Assembly: GCF_008806595.1 (NCBI RefSeq)
Contig: NZ_VZRB01000001.1
Span: 62,001 to 126,000, forward strand
DNA from: Streptomyces luteolifulvus
Lineage (GTDB): Bacteria; Actinomycetota; Actinomycetes; Streptomycetales; Streptomycetaceae
Direction: 5' to 3'
DNA length: 64,000 nt
The notes under the pieces were generated by a model. The model was given only the letters and a program-made list of their open reading frames with translations, did not search any database and was not told the DNA's origin. Shown here piece by piece: positions 34,942-44,101 of the stretch. The position numbers and the translations under genes are program-made. How positions within the stretch are numbered: the stretch's first letter is position 1; each line of letters opens with the position of its first letter.

Positions 34942-35691
34942 TCAGGTGGCGTCCAGGGTCACCGTGAAGGAGAAGCGGTCGCCCCGGTAGTGGATGACGG
35001 CCACGTCCAGCGGGCGGCCCTCGGTGTCGTAGGTGATGCCCGTGTAGTGCAGGATCGGGCTGAGCAGCGGGACTTGGAGCAGCCGGGCCGTCTCCGGGTC
35101 CGCGAGACGGGCCTCCACCGTGTCCGTGATGCGGCTGATGTCCGCCCCGACGATGTCCCGCAGCACCTTGGTCATCGGCCAGCGGACAAGGTCCTCCAGA
35201 TCGATGTGCCGGGCCAGTTCGGGGCGGAGCCAGTTGCGGGCGTGGTTGGTCGGCTCGCCCGTCTTCTCGTCGCTGCGCAGCCGGTGGTACGTCGCCGTCT
35301 CGGCCAGGTCCGGGAAGTACTCGGCGAGTTCGGCGGGCACGGGCGCGGTGCCGTGGTCCAGCAGTTCGGTGGTCATGCCGGACTGCTGGGCCACGATCGC
35401 GTCCACCGAGCCGAGCAGCCGCACCGGGGCGCCCCGCCGGGCGGCGGGCTCGATGAACGTGCCTCGCCTGCGATGGCGGGTGATCAGCCCTTCGTCCTCC
35501 AGCTCCTTCAGTGCCTGGCGCATGGTGAGCACACTCACTCCGTAGTGCCCGGCCAGCTGCTCCTCCGTGGGCAGGCGCAGCGGGTCCTGGGGCGAGCGGC
35601 CGAGTATCGAGGCGCGCAGCGACTGCGACACCTGGTACCAGAGCGGCAGCTTGCGGTTCAGGACGATCGAGTCCGGGGCGAAGGAGGTCAC
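34942..35691 (-). CDS. GntR/HutC-family regulator with UTRA domain
   Basis: 249 residues. Winged helix (LPTEEQLAGHYGVSVLTMRQALKELEDEGLITRHRRRGTFI, about 40-80) plus UTRA ligand domain (GEPTNHARNWLRPELARHIDLEDL to YRGDRFSFTVTLDAT). GTG at 35691 is chosen for the ribosome site. It lies just downstream of hmgA on the same strand, so it may regulate tyrosine/homogentisate catabolism; UTRA ligands are usually small organic acids or sugars. Confidence 0.85.
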   Translation of the reverse strand: MTSFAPDSIVLNRKLPLWYQVSQSLRASILGRSPQDPLRLPTEEQLAGHYGVSVLTMRQALKELEDEGLITRHRRRGTFIEPAARRGAPVRLLGSVDAIVAQQSGMTTELLDHGTAPVPAELAEYFPDLAETATYHRLRSDEKTGEPTNHARNWLRPELARHIDLEDLVRWPMTKVLRDIVGADISRITDTVEARLADPETARLLQVPLLSPILHYTGITYDTEGRPLDVAVIHYRGDRFSFTVTLDAT

Positions 35692-35717
35692 GGGCCATCC
35701 GTACCGGGTGGGAATGA

Positions 35718-37034
35718 TCAGTGCAAGGGGCGGAAGTGGCGCTCGAGCCCCTGCCAGACCTCGTCGTACCCCTGCTGAAGGTGCTCGGCGTGGGCCGCGG
35801 GGGGTGTCAGGGTGATCGGCCAGCGCGTCTCGAACATGAAGGCCAGTCCGTCGTCGATCTTCTGCGGCCTGAGCTCGGCGGCGCTTGCCCGGTCGAAGGT
35901 GTCCCGGTCCGGTCCGTGCGCCGACATCGTGTTGTGCAGCGAGCCGCCGCCCGGCACAAAGCCTTCCGCCTTCGCGTCGTACGCACCCTCGACCAGGCCC
36001 ATGTACTCGCTCATCACGTTCCGGTGGAAGTACGGCGGCCGGAAGGTGTCCTCGCCCACCAGCCAGCGTGGCGCGAAGACCACGAAGTCGACGCCGGCGA
36101 GGCCGGGGGTGTCGGACGGAGACGTCAGCACCGTGAAGATCGACGGGTCCGGGTGGTCGTAGCTGATGGTGCCGATCACATTGAAGCGGCGCAGATCGTA
36201 GGTGTACGGCACATGGTTGCCGTGCCAGGCGACCACGTCGAGCGGTGAGTGGTCGTAGGTGGCCGTCCACAGGTTGCCGCAGAACTTGTTCACCACCTCC
36301 ACCGGGCCCTCGACGTCCTCGTAGGCGGCGACGGGCGCGCGGAAGTCGCGGGCGTTGGCCAGCCCGTTGGCGCCGATCGGGCCGAGGTCGGGAAGCCGGA
36401 GGGCCGCCCCGTAGTTCTCGCACACATAGCCGCGGGCCGTGGCGTCCAGCAGCTCCACACGGAAGCGGACCCCACGCGGGATCAGCGCGATGTGTGAGGA
36501 CTCCACATGCAGCTGACCGAACTCGGTGTGCAGCAGCAGCCCGCCCTGCTCGGGGACGATCAGCAGCTCTCCGTCGGCGTCGCTGAAGACCCGGTCCATC
36601 GAGGAGGTGGCGTGGTACAGGTGCACGGCCATGCCGGCGCGCTGGGTCGCGTCGCCGTTGCCGCCCAGGGTCCACAGGCCCGCCAGGAAGTCCGTTCCCG
36701 CCGGGGGCTCGGGCAGGGGGTTCCACCGCAGCCGGTTCGGGTCGGGCACCGCCTCGTGGAAGGGAGCCGTGCGGAGCGCGCCGTTGTCGGTGCGGGTGAA
36801 CGCCGGGTGCGCGGCCGAGGGGCGGATGCGGTACAGCCACGAGCGGCGGTTGTGCGCCCTGGGCTCGGTGAACGCCGTCCCGCTGAGTTGCTCGGCGTAC
36901 AGCCCGAGGGGTGCCCGCTGCGGTGAGTTGCGGCCCTCGGGCAGTGCGCCCGGTACGGCCTCGGAGCTGTGCTCATTGCCGAAGCCGCTGAGGTATGCCA
37001 GGCCTTCCGCGGTCTTCCGCGCGTCCCCGCTCAT
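35718..37034 (-). CDS. hmgA: homogentisate 1,2-dioxygenase
   Basis: 438 residues, full length. Opens [26 protein letters not shown] and keeps iron ligands His and Glu in [11 protein letters not shown] and His in SAHGPD, as in the human enzyme. It opens the ring of homogentisate in tyrosine and phenylalanine breakdown, giving maleylacetoacetate. ATG at 37034. The next genes for the pathway (maleylacetoacetate isomerase, fumarylacetoacetase) are not beside it. A GntR gene follows 26 bases after its stop. Confidence 0.95.
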   Translation of the reverse strand: MSGDARKTAEGLAYLSGFGNEHSSEAVPGALPEGRNSPQRAPLGLYAEQLSGTAFTEPRAHNRRSWLYRIRPSAAHPAFTRTDNGALRTAPFHEAVPDPNRLRWNPLPEPPAGTDFLAGLWTLGGNGDATQRAGMAVHLYHATSSMDRVFSDADGELLIVPEQGGLLLHTEFGQLHVESSHIALIPRGVRFRVELLDATARGYVCENYGAALRLPDLGPIGANGLANARDFRAPVAAYEDVEGPVEVVNKFCGNLWTATYDHSPLDVVAWHGNHVPYTYDLRRFNVIGTISYDHPDPSIFTVLTSPSDTPGLAGVDFVVFAPRWLVGEDTFRPPYFHRNVMSEYMGLVEGAYDAKAEGFVPGGGSLHNTMSAHGPDRDTFDRASAAELRPQKIDDGLAFMFETRWPITLTPPAAHAEHLQQGYDEVWQGLERHFRPLH

Positions 37035-37185
37035 GATCGCTCCCTCGCATTTCGATTCCTATGTATCACCGTAGGATTGCGGTTTCGTATGTGCAAGGGG
37101 GTGGCGGAACCTCCTCACCAGGGAGGAGCCGAACCAGACTCCAGGGGGATTCGGGGTGTCGGACTCGTGTTCTAGTCTCCCGGGC

Positions 37186-37824
37186 ATGTCGTGGACGCGC
37201 GGACTGCTCGCCGCGCTCGCGGTCTGTGTCCTGCTGCTGGCCGGATCCGCGGGCTGCGGCACCGGCAACGAGCACGAGCAGCAGAACGGGAAGAACGGGA
37301 AGAGCGGGGTGTCGCCCTCACCGGTGGGCAAGATCCTGGAGGACAAGGACAACGAGGGGCGGCGCTACCGTGAAGTGGACGAGCAGGACGCACCCGAGGT
37401 CGGCATCGAGGTGGAACCCGATGCCCGGGCCGGCTGGGACGTCCGGCTGACCGTCCGGAACTTCCGCTTCTCGCCTGCCGGCACCAAGGCGAAGGCGGTG
37501 GCCGGCCGCGGCGTCGCCCTCCTGTTCGTGGACGGCCGTCCCGTCGCCGGTCTCCGCACGCCCGAGTACCACCTCTCGGCCGGCTTCGTCCCGCACGGCA
37601 CGCATCACGTCACCGCACGCCTGTACGCCGACGACCACACGGTGTGGGCCGTCGACGGTGAGCCGGTGGAGAGCACCGCGGACATCACGGCCTCCGAGTC
37701 GGAGCCCTCGGCCGACGGGACCGGCGCCGGCACCACGGCCACGTCCGGCGGGTCGAGCGTCCCGGGCGCTCGACCGCGTACCGAGGGCCGAGGTTCACCG
37801 GACCGCGGCGGAAAGGCATCATGA
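37186..37824 (+). CDS. putative secreted or lipid-anchored protein
   Basis: 212 residues. N-terminal hydrophobic helix (about 8-25, LLAALAVCVLLLAGSAGC) with a weak lipobox at Cys25 (GSAGC). After a charged stretch, a roughly 130-residue domain follows (GIEVEPDARAGWDVRLTVRNFRFSPAGTKAKAV), suggestive of a cupredoxin or FixH-like beta sandwich, with a His pair at HGTHHVTARLY (a copper site is possible). A Ser/Gly-rich tail closes it. ATGA coupling to the TetR gene links the two. Confidence 0.6.
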   Translation: MSWTRGLLAALAVCVLLLAGSAGCGTGNEHEQQNGKNGKSGVSPSPVGKILEDKDNEGRRYREVDEQDAPEVGIEVEPDARAGWDVRLTVRNFRFSPAGTKAKAVAGRGVALLFVDGRPVAGLRTPEYHLSAGFVPHGTHHVTARLYADDHTVWAVDGEPVESTADITASESEPSADGTGAGTTATSGGSSVPGARPRTEGRGSPDRGGKAS

Positions 37825-38438
37825 AGCCCGTGCCCCACACGACATCGCTCCGCCGCGCGCCCGTGCAGCGGCGCAGCGCCGAACGGCTGACCAGGATCCT
37901 CGACGCCTGCGCCGACCTCCTCGACGAGGTCGGCTACGACGCCCTGAGCACCCGCGCCGTCGCCCTGCGCGCCGGCGTGCCCATCGGCTCGGTCTACCGT
38001 TTCTTCGGCAACAAGCGGCAGATGGCCGACGCGCTCGCCCAGCGCAATCTGGAGCGGTACTCCGAGCGCGTCGTGCGGCGCCTGGAGGAGGCGCGGCGCG
38101 GCGACTGGCGGGCTGCCATGGACGCCGTACTCGACGAGTACTTGGCCATGAAGCGCACCGCGCCCGGTTTCTCCCTCGTCGACTTCGGCAACCAGATCCC
38201 GGTCGGCGCCCGCCACGGCGAGCCCAACCACCGCGTCGCCGACCGTCTCACCGACCTGCTCTCCGGGTATCTCGACCGCGAGCCGGACGACGATCTGCGG
38301 CGCATCTTCCTGATCGCCGTGGAGACCGCCGACACCCTGGTCCACCTGGCCTTCCGGGTGGCGCCTGAGGGGGACGAGAAGATCATCGAGGAGGCGCGGG
38401 AGCTGCTGCGGGCGTATCTGGCGCGCGTGCTGGACTGA
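37821..38438 (+). CDS. TetR-family regulator
   Basis: 205 residues. Standard N-terminal helix-turn-helix (ILDACADLLDEVGYDALSTRAVALRAGVPIGSVYRFFGNKRQMADALAQRN, about 28-78) with a ligand-binding helical domain. Its start overlaps the upstream lipoprotein stop by ATGA. A palindrome lies 73 bases after its stop, before the molybdopterin gene, and could be its operator. Confidence 0.87.
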   Translation: MKPVPHTTSLRRAPVQRRSAERLTRILDACADLLDEVGYDALSTRAVALRAGVPIGSVYRFFGNKRQMADALAQRNLERYSERVVRRLEEARRGDWRAAMDAVLDEYLAMKRTAPGFSLVDFGNQIPVGARHGEPNHRVADRLTDLLSGYLDREPDDDLRRIFLIAVETADTLVHLAFRVAPEGDEKIIEEARELLRAYLARVLD

Positions 38439-38511
38439 CGGGCGCGCATCCGCTGGACGCGGCCCGGTGCGATTTTCCGACCCTCGTTGAGGTAGGGGGC
38501 TCCCCTCCGTC

Positions 38512-38527
38512 CATACCGGTCGGTATG
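38512..38527. promoter_or_regulatory. TetR-type palindrome before molybdopterin oxidoreductase
   Basis: CATACCGGTCGGTATG is a perfect inverted repeat (7-bp arms, 2-bp spacer). The 13-mer ACCGGTCGGTATG it contains recurs at 56.2 and 62.2 kb (on the opposite strand at 56.2 kb). Confidence 0.75.
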
Positions 38528-38576
38528 CTCGGCTCAGTCCGCGTGTCACCGCTGCCGCCGTCCACCGGGAGGACCC

Positions 38577-40817
38577 GTGTCCCGCACCGCCCTGCGAATC
38601 TGCCCCCTGTGCGAGGCCACCTGCGGGCTGACCCTCACCATCGACGGCACCCGGGTCACCGGCGCCCGCGGGGACCGCGACGACGTCTTCAGTCGCGGGT
38701 TCATCTGCCCCAAGGGCGCCTCCTTCGGCGCCGTCGACGGCGACCCCGACCGGCTGCGCACCCCCCTCGTCCGCAAGGACGGCGAGCTGCGCGAGGCCAC
38801 CTGGGAGGAGGCGTTCGACGCGGTCGCGGCGGGCCTGCGTCCCGTCGTGGAGCGCCACGGCCAGAACGCCGTCGGTGTCGTCCTCGGCAACCCCAACGTG
38901 CACACCATGGCCGGCGCCCTCTACCCGGCGCTGCTGCTCGCGAGCCTCGGCACCCGCAGCATCTTCTCCGCGTCCACGGTCGACCAGATGCCCAAGCACG
39001 TCTCCAGCGGGCTCCTCTACGGCGACGCCAACGCGATCCCCGTGCCCGACCTCGACCACACCGACCATCTGCTCCTCATCGGCGCCAACCCCCTCGAATC
39101 CAACGGGAGTCTGTGCACCGCCCCCGACTTCCCCGGCAAGCTCAAGGCACTCAAGGCCCGGGGCGGCACCCTCACCGTCATCGACCCGCGCCGCACCCGC
39201 ACCGCGCGGCTCGCGAACCGGCACATCGCGATCCGCCCCGGCACCGACGCCCTGCTCCTCGCGGCGATGGCACACGTCCTGTTGGAGGAGGACCTCGCCG
39301 CTCCCGGTGAGCTCACCGAGCACCTCCAGGGACTCGACGAACTCCGCGAAGCCGTGAGGGACTTCACACCGGAGGCCGTCGCCGGGGCCTGCGACGTGGA
39401 CGCCACCTTGATCCGTACCCTCGCCCGTGAACTGGCCGCCGCCCCCACCGCCGCCGTGTACGGCCGCATCGGCAGCTGCACGGTCCCGCACGGCACCCTG
39501 GCCAGCTGGCTGGTCGACGTCCTCAACATCCTCACCGGCAACCTCGACCGCCCCGGCGGCGCCCTCTTCCCGCAGGCGGCCACCGACAAGACGCCCCGCC
39601 CCGCCGGACCGGGCCGGGGCTTCGCGCTCGGCCGCTGGCACTCGCGGGTGAGCCGGCACCCGGAGGCGAAGGGCGAGCTGCCGATCTCCGCGCTCGCCGA
39701 GGAGATCGACACCGCGACGGCGGAGGGCGAACCGGTCCGGGCCCTCGTCGCGATCGCCGCCAACCCCGTCCTGTCCGTCCCGGACGGCGACCGTCTCGAC
39801 AAGGCCCTGGATTCCCTGGACTTCATGGTCAGCGTCGACCCGTATCTGAACGAGACCTCGCGCCACGCCCACGTCGTGCTGCCCCCGCCGCCGCCCTCGC
39901 AGAGCGCGCACCACGACTTCGCCTTCAACACCCTCGCCGTACGCAACCAGGTCCGCTACAACCGCCCCGCCGTGCCCCTGGAGCCCGGCCGGATGCCGGA
40001 GACCGAGATCCTCGCCCGGCTGATCCTTGCCGCGACCGGCATGCACGGCGCCGACCCGGCGGCCGTCGACACGCTCGTGATCGACCAGACCCTCGGCAAG
40101 GCCGTCAAGGAACCGCACTCGCCCGTACACGGCCAGGACCCCCGCGACCTGGCCGCGCGGCTCACCGGCGAGACCGGCCCCGAGCGGCGGCTCGACATGA
40201 TGCTGCGCCTCGGCCCCTACGGCGAAGGCTTCGGCGTACGACCGGACGGGCTGAGCCTGGAGAAGCTGCTCGCCCACCCGCACGGCATCGACCTCGGCCC
40301 GCTCCGGCCCCGGCTGCCGCAGCCGCTGAAGACCCGCAGCGGCAAGGTCGAACTGCTGCCCGAGCCCATCGCGGACGATCTGCCGCGGCTGCGGGAAGCC
40401 CTGCGCGAACGCCCCGACGGTCTCGTCCTCGTCGGCCGGCGTCATCTGCGCTCCAACAACAGCTGGATGCACAACGTGCCCGCCCTCACCGGCGGTTCGA
40501 ACCGCTGCACGCTGCACATCCACCCCAAGGACGCCGAACGCCTCGGCGTGCGCGACGGGGAGCCGGTGAGGGTGAAGGGCGCCGGGGGAGAGGTGACCGC
40601 CCCGGCCGAGGTCACCGACGGGGTGCGCCGGGGGGTGGTGAGCCTGCCGCACGGCTGGGGCCACGACCGGCCCGGCACCCGGATGAGCCATGCGTCCGCC
40701 GACCCCGGCGTCAACGTCAACCAGCTCCTCGACGGCAGCCTGCTCGACCCGCTGTCGGGCAACGCGGTGCTCAACGGCGTGCCCGTCGAGGTCGCCGCGC
40801 TCGTGCCCGCGACCTGA
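38577..40817 (+). CDS. molybdopterin-dependent oxidoreductase (formate dehydrogenase/nitrate reductase-like)
   Basis: 746 residues. N-terminal [4Fe-4S] site C9-x2-C12-x3-C16-x27-C44, central Mo-bis-MGD domain, C-terminal molydopterin-binding domain (SNNSWMHNVPALTGGSNRC and MSHASADPGVNVNQLLDG). No signal peptide, so cytoplasmic. No electron-transfer subunit genes are adjacent; such single-subunit enzymes in actinobacteria are annotated as formate dehydrogenase alpha-like or assimilatory nitrate reductase-like. Substrate undetermined, and the metal-ligand residue is not clear to me. GTG 38577 with GGGAGGA site. Confidence 0.88.
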   Translation: MSRTALRICPLCEATCGLTLTIDGTRVTGARGDRDDVFSRGFICPKGASFGAVDGDPDRLRTPLVRKDGELREATWEEAFDAVAAGLRPVVERHGQNAVGVVLGNPNVHTMAGALYPALLLASLGTRSIFSASTVDQMPKHVSSGLLYGDANAIPVPDLDHTDHLLLIGANPLESNGSLCTAPDFPGKLKALKARGGTLTVIDPRRTRTARLANRHIAIRPGTDALLLAAMAHVLLEEDLAAPGELTEHLQGLDELREAVRDFTPEAVAGACDVDATLIRTLARELAAAPTAAVYGRIGSCTVPHGTLASWLVDVLNILTGNLDRPGGALFPQAATDKTPRPAGPGRGFALGRWHSRVSRHPEAKGELPISALAEEIDTATAEGEPVRALVAIAANPVLSVPDGDRLDKALDSLDFMVSVDPYLNETSRHAHVVLPPPPPSQSAHHDFAFNTLAVRNQVRYNRPAVPLEPGRMPETEILARLILAATGMHGADPAAVDTLVIDQTLGKAVKEPHSPVHGQDPRDLAARLTGETGPERRLDMMLRLGPYGEGFGVRPDGLSLEKLLAHPHGIDLGPLRPRLPQPLKTRSGKVELLPEPIADDLPRLREALRERPDGLVLVGRRHLRSNNSWMHNVPALTGGSNRCTLHIHPKDAERLGVRDGEPVRVKGAGGEVTAPAEVTDGVRRGVVSLPHGWGHDRPGTRMSHASADPGVNVNQLLDGSLLDPLSGNAVLNGVPVEVAALVPAT

Positions 40818-40863
40818 ACCAACCCCGCATTGCTCACGCCCCTGACCTGCGCAAAGCCATGAC

Positions 40864-40894
40864 CCAGGTCGCCGCGCCCGCCGCGGCGACCTGG
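40864..40894. terminator. intrinsic terminator after molybdopterin gene
   Basis: A perfect 13-bp stem (40864-40876 with 40882-40894, CCAGGTCGCCGCG arm) with a 5-base loop, 46 bases downstream of the stop. Confidence 0.85.
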
Positions 40895-41240
40895 TAGCGG
40901 GCGTCGCGGGCGTGGCCGCGCCGTTCGTGATGCTCGCGGCGCTGTTGCTGCTGTCGACGGGGGTCGCGCTGCGGTCACCGGCCCAGCGGGCGGAGGAGGG
41001 GCAGGGGGCGGCGGGCGGCCGTACGCAGTCTTCGTCCCGCGCTGAATCCGACCGTCCGTTTTCTCGCTCACCGGACCGTATTGCCCGCTTACCGGTGCGT
41101 AGCGTCCGATCCCGCCCGGTCTCTTCCCCGGACGGGCACAATCCGTTAACTTCCGTGACTCACACGCCCCGTACGACCCGCACGTGGCGTTCGACCGCGG
41201 AGCGTCAGCGCTCGCTCAGTGAGCCCCCGGGGGCACCGTC
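40895..41240. other. long spacer, possibly with a transporter remnant
   Basis: About 345 bases before the ABC ATPase gene. The first 110 bases of the plus strand read as a hydrophobic helix plus a polar tail (VAAPFVMLAALLLLSTGVAL then RSPAQRAEEGQG), like the C-terminal end of a multi-helix transporter, but with no start or upstream helices. The rest (41040-41200) is slightly AT-richer and may hold the ATPase promoter. Confidence 0.4.
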
Positions 41241-42578
41241 ATGACACGCGCCATCTCCCTGCACGACGTGAGCAAGGTCTACAGCAAAGGCGTCCGCGTG
41301 GTGGACCGGCTGTCGCTGGACATCGCGCCCGGCGAGTTCCTGGTGTTGCTCGGACCCTCCGGCTGCGGCAAGTCCACCATCCTGAGGATGATCGCCGGCC
41401 TGGAGGAGATCACCTCCGGCGAGCTGCGGCTCGACGGCGCATACGCCAACGGCCTGGTCCCGTCCCAGCGGAACATGGCCATGGTGTTCCAGAACTTCGC
41501 CCTCTACCCGAACATGACGGGCCGCGGCAACATCGGCTTCCCGCTGCGCGTCGAGAACCCCGGCGAGGACCCGCGCCCGCGGGTGGACGCCACGGCCCGC
41601 ATGCTGGGCATCGAGGACCTCCTGGACCGCTTTCCGAGTCAGCTCTCCGGAGGCGAACGCCAGCGCGTCGCCATGGGCCGGGCCATCGCCCGCCATCCCT
41701 CCGCCTTCCTGATGGACGAGCCGCTGTCCAATCTCGACGCCAAGCTCCGCAACCATCTGCGGGCCGAGATCACCCACCTCACCCGGGAGCTGGGCGTCAC
41801 CACGGTGTACGTCACCCACGACCAGGCCGAGGCCATGTCGCTCGGCGACCGGGTCGCCGTCCTGCGCGGCGGCGTGCTCCAGCAACTGGGCACCCCGCGC
41901 TCGGTGTACGCGCTGCCGCGCAACCTCTTCGTCGCGGCCTTCATCGGCATACCGCGCATCAACCTGCTGCGCGGTGTCGTCCGCGCCCCGCTCGACGGCG
42001 CGATGACCATCAGCCTCGGCAAGCAGTTCCTGCGGCTGCCCGAACCGCTGTCCCTGGACCACCAGTTGCTGCGCGTACAGCAGGGCAGGGAGATCTTCGT
42101 CGGCCTGCGTTCGGAGGCGGTGCGGATCGCGAAGCCGGCCTCCGCCCGCCCCGGCGAGGTGGCGATCACCGGGCTGGTGGAGCACGTGGAGTTCCAGGGG
42201 CACGAGATCTTCGTCCACTTCAACACCGGCTCCCGCCCCGCCGTCGTACCGGAGCTGGAGGCCCCGCGCCCCGCCCGGCCGGTCCGGCGCCGCCGTCGCG
42301 AGGGGTCGGTCCTGGAGCGGCTCAGGGAGCGAGCGGGCGCCCTGCGGGCCGGCCCGGTGGCCGTCCTGGAGCGCCCCGGGGACGGCTCCGGTGCCGATCC
42401 CGTGCCGCCCGAGGGCCGCCTCCCCGGCGACCTCGTCGTCCGCACCACCCCCGACATCGATCTGCGCCGGGGCATGCAGGTGCCCCTGCTCGTCGACCTC
42501 GCTCATCTCTTCGTCTTCGACCAGCACGGCGAACGCATCTGCCCGGCCCCGGCGCGGCTGCCGGATCTGGCGGAGTGA
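41241..42578 (+). CDS. MsiK/UgpC-type sugar ABC transporter ATP-binding protein
   Basis: 445 residues. Walker A GPSGCGKS (38-45), signature LSGGE (135-139), Walker B FLMDEP (156-161), H-loop in YVTHDQAEAMSLGDR. The C-terminal TOBE regulatory part is enlarged by about 80 residues (332-412) rich in Arg/Pro. MsiK-type ATPases energise several sugar importers; no permease or binding protein is adjacent, so partners must lie elsewhere. The start ATG at 41241 has only a weak ribosome site. Confidence 0.88.
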   Translation: MTRAISLHDVSKVYSKGVRVVDRLSLDIAPGEFLVLLGPSGCGKSTILRMIAGLEEITSGELRLDGAYANGLVPSQRNMAMVFQNFALYPNMTGRGNIGFPLRVENPGEDPRPRVDATARMLGIEDLLDRFPSQLSGGERQRVAMGRAIARHPSAFLMDEPLSNLDAKLRNHLRAEITHLTRELGVTTVYVTHDQAEAMSLGDRVAVLRGGVLQQLGTPRSVYALPRNLFVAAFIGIPRINLLRGVVRAPLDGAMTISLGKQFLRLPEPLSLDHQLLRVQQGREIFVGLRSEAVRIAKPASARPGEVAITGLVEHVEFQGHEIFVHFNTGSRPAVVPELEAPRPARPVRRRRREGSVLERLRERAGALRAGPVAVLERPGDGSGADPVPPEGRLPGDLVVRTTPDIDLRRGMQVPLLVDLAHLFVFDQHGERICPAPARLPDLAE

Positions 42579-42643
42579 CGCCGCACACCCAGTGCCCCGA
42601 ACGGCGTGTGCTTCTGATCTCATGGGGGGCGTCTGGCGGACTA

Positions 42644-42662
42644 AAACTAACAGCGCTAGTTT
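42644..42662. promoter_or_regulatory. predicted TetR operator upstream of aldehyde dehydrogenase
   Basis: AAACTAACAGCGCTAGTTT is an inverted repeat (AAACTA-N7-TAGTTT) and matches 16 of 19 bases of the site at 47690-47708 next to a TetR gene. Confidence 0.8.
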
Positions 42663-42701
42663 ATGACCCACGACGACCAAGCCCCGCCGGGAGGAAGCGC
42701 G

Positions 42702-44090
42702 ATGAAGGCACACGACGGCATGTACATCGACGGCGCGTGGCGCCCCGCCGCGGGCCGGGACGTGATCGAGGTCGTGAACCCGGCCGACGAGCAGATCATC
42801 GGGACGGTCCCCGCGGGCACCGCCGCTGACGTCGACGCCGCCGTACGGGCCGCCCGAGCCGCCCTCCCCGCCTGGGCCGCGACCGCGCCCGCCGAACGGG
42901 CCGCACGCCTGTCCGCTCTGCGGGACGTCCTCGTGGCCCGCAAGGACGAGATCGCCGAGACCGTCACCGCCGAACTCGGCGCGCCGCTCGCGTTCTCGCA
43001 GACGGTCCACGCCGGCGTCCCGATCGCGGTCGCCGCCTCGTACGCCGAACTGGCGGCGACGTACTCCTTCGAGGAGAAGGCCGGCAACTCGACCGTCCTT
43101 CTGGAGCCCGTGGGCGTGGTCGCCGCGATCACGCCCTGGAACTACCCCCTCCACCAGATCGTCGCCAAGGCCGCCCCGGCACTGGCGGCGGGCTGCACGG
43201 TGGTGCTCAAGCCCGCCGAGGACACCCCGCTGACCGCCCAGCTCTTCGCCGAGGCGGTCCATGAGGCCGGGATTCCGGCGGGCGTCTTCAACCTGGTCAC
43301 CGGCCTCGGCCCGGTGGCGGGCCAGGCCCTCGCCGAACACCCGGATGTCGATCTGGTCTCCTTCACCGGTTCCACCGCCGTGGGCAAGCGGATCGGCGCG
43401 ACCGCCGGGGGCGCGGTCAAGAAGGTGGCGCTGGAGCTGGGCGGCAAGTCCGCCAATGTCATCCTGCCGAGCGCCGACCTGGCCAAGGCGGTGAACGTCG
43501 GCGTCGCCAACGTGATGTCCAACTCCGGTCAGACGTGCAGTGCGTGGACCCGCATGCTGGTGCACCGGGACCAGTACGACGAGGCGGTAGGGCTCGCCGC
43601 GGCGGCCGCCGCCAAGTACGGCGACCGCATCGGCCCGGTGGTGAACGCCAAGCAGCGGGACCGGGTGCGCGGTTACATCGACAAGGGCGTGGCCGAGGGC
43701 GCCCGCCTGGTCGCGGGCGGCCCCGAATCCCCGCGCGAGCAGGGCTGCTTCGTCAGCCCCACCGTGTTCGCCGACGTCACCGAGGACATGACGATCGCCC
43801 AGGAGGAGATCTTCGGCCCGGTCCTGTCGATCCTGCGCTACGACGACGAGGACGACGCCCTGCGGATCGCCAACGGCACGGTCTACGGTCTCGCGGGAGC
43901 CGTCTGGGCCGGCGACGAGGCGGAGGCGGTGGCCTTCGCCCGACGGCTGGAGACCGGTCAGGTCGACATCAACGGCGGACGCTTCAACCCGCTCGCCCCC
44001 TTCGGCGGCTACAAGCAGTCCGGCGTGGGCCGCGAACTGGGCACCCACGGCCTGTCCGAGTACCTCCAGACCAAGTCCCTGCAGTTCTGA
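42702..44090 (+). CDS. NAD(P)-dependent aldehyde dehydrogenase
   Basis: 462 residues. Complete ALDH superfamily fold: Asn147 in PWNYPL, general base Glu245 in LELGGKS, nucleophile Cys279 in SGQTCSAW. Oxidises an aldehyde to the acid. ATG at 42702 is chosen over 42663 because GGGAGGAAG precedes it and the ALDH N-terminal YIDGAW begins there; the 42663 ATG abuts the operator. First gene of an operon with an alcohol dehydrogenase (11 bases apart). Confidence 0.93.
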   Translation: MKAHDGMYIDGAWRPAAGRDVIEVVNPADEQIIGTVPAGTAADVDAAVRAARAALPAWAATAPAERAARLSALRDVLVARKDEIAETVTAELGAPLAFSQTVHAGVPIAVAASYAELAATYSFEEKAGNSTVLLEPVGVVAAITPWNYPLHQIVAKAAPALAAGCTVVLKPAEDTPLTAQLFAEAVHEAGIPAGVFNLVTGLGPVAGQALAEHPDVDLVSFTGSTAVGKRIGATAGGAVKKVALELGGKSANVILPSADLAKAVNVGVANVMSNSGQTCSAWTRMLVHRDQYDEAVGLAAAAAAKYGDRIGPVVNAKQRDRVRGYIDKGVAEGARLVAGGPESPREQGCFVSPTVFADVTEDMTIAQEEIFGPVLSILRYDDEDDALRIANGTVYGLAGAVWAGDEAEAVAFARRLETGQVDINGGRFNPLAPFGGYKQSGVGRELGTHGLSEYLQTKSLQF

Positions 44091-44101
44091 GGAGCCTTCG
44101 C

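Noticed and set aside
40895..41200. A real small membrane protein gene on the plus strand
   Set aside because: There is no ribosome site, only one helix and a low-complexity tail; a degraded transporter end is more likely, and even that is uncertain.
37605..44048. Long minus-strand frames opposite the TetR, molybdopterin, ABC and aldehyde dehydrogenase genes
   Set aside because: The plus-strand genes have full domains and catalytic residues; the antisense frames have none.
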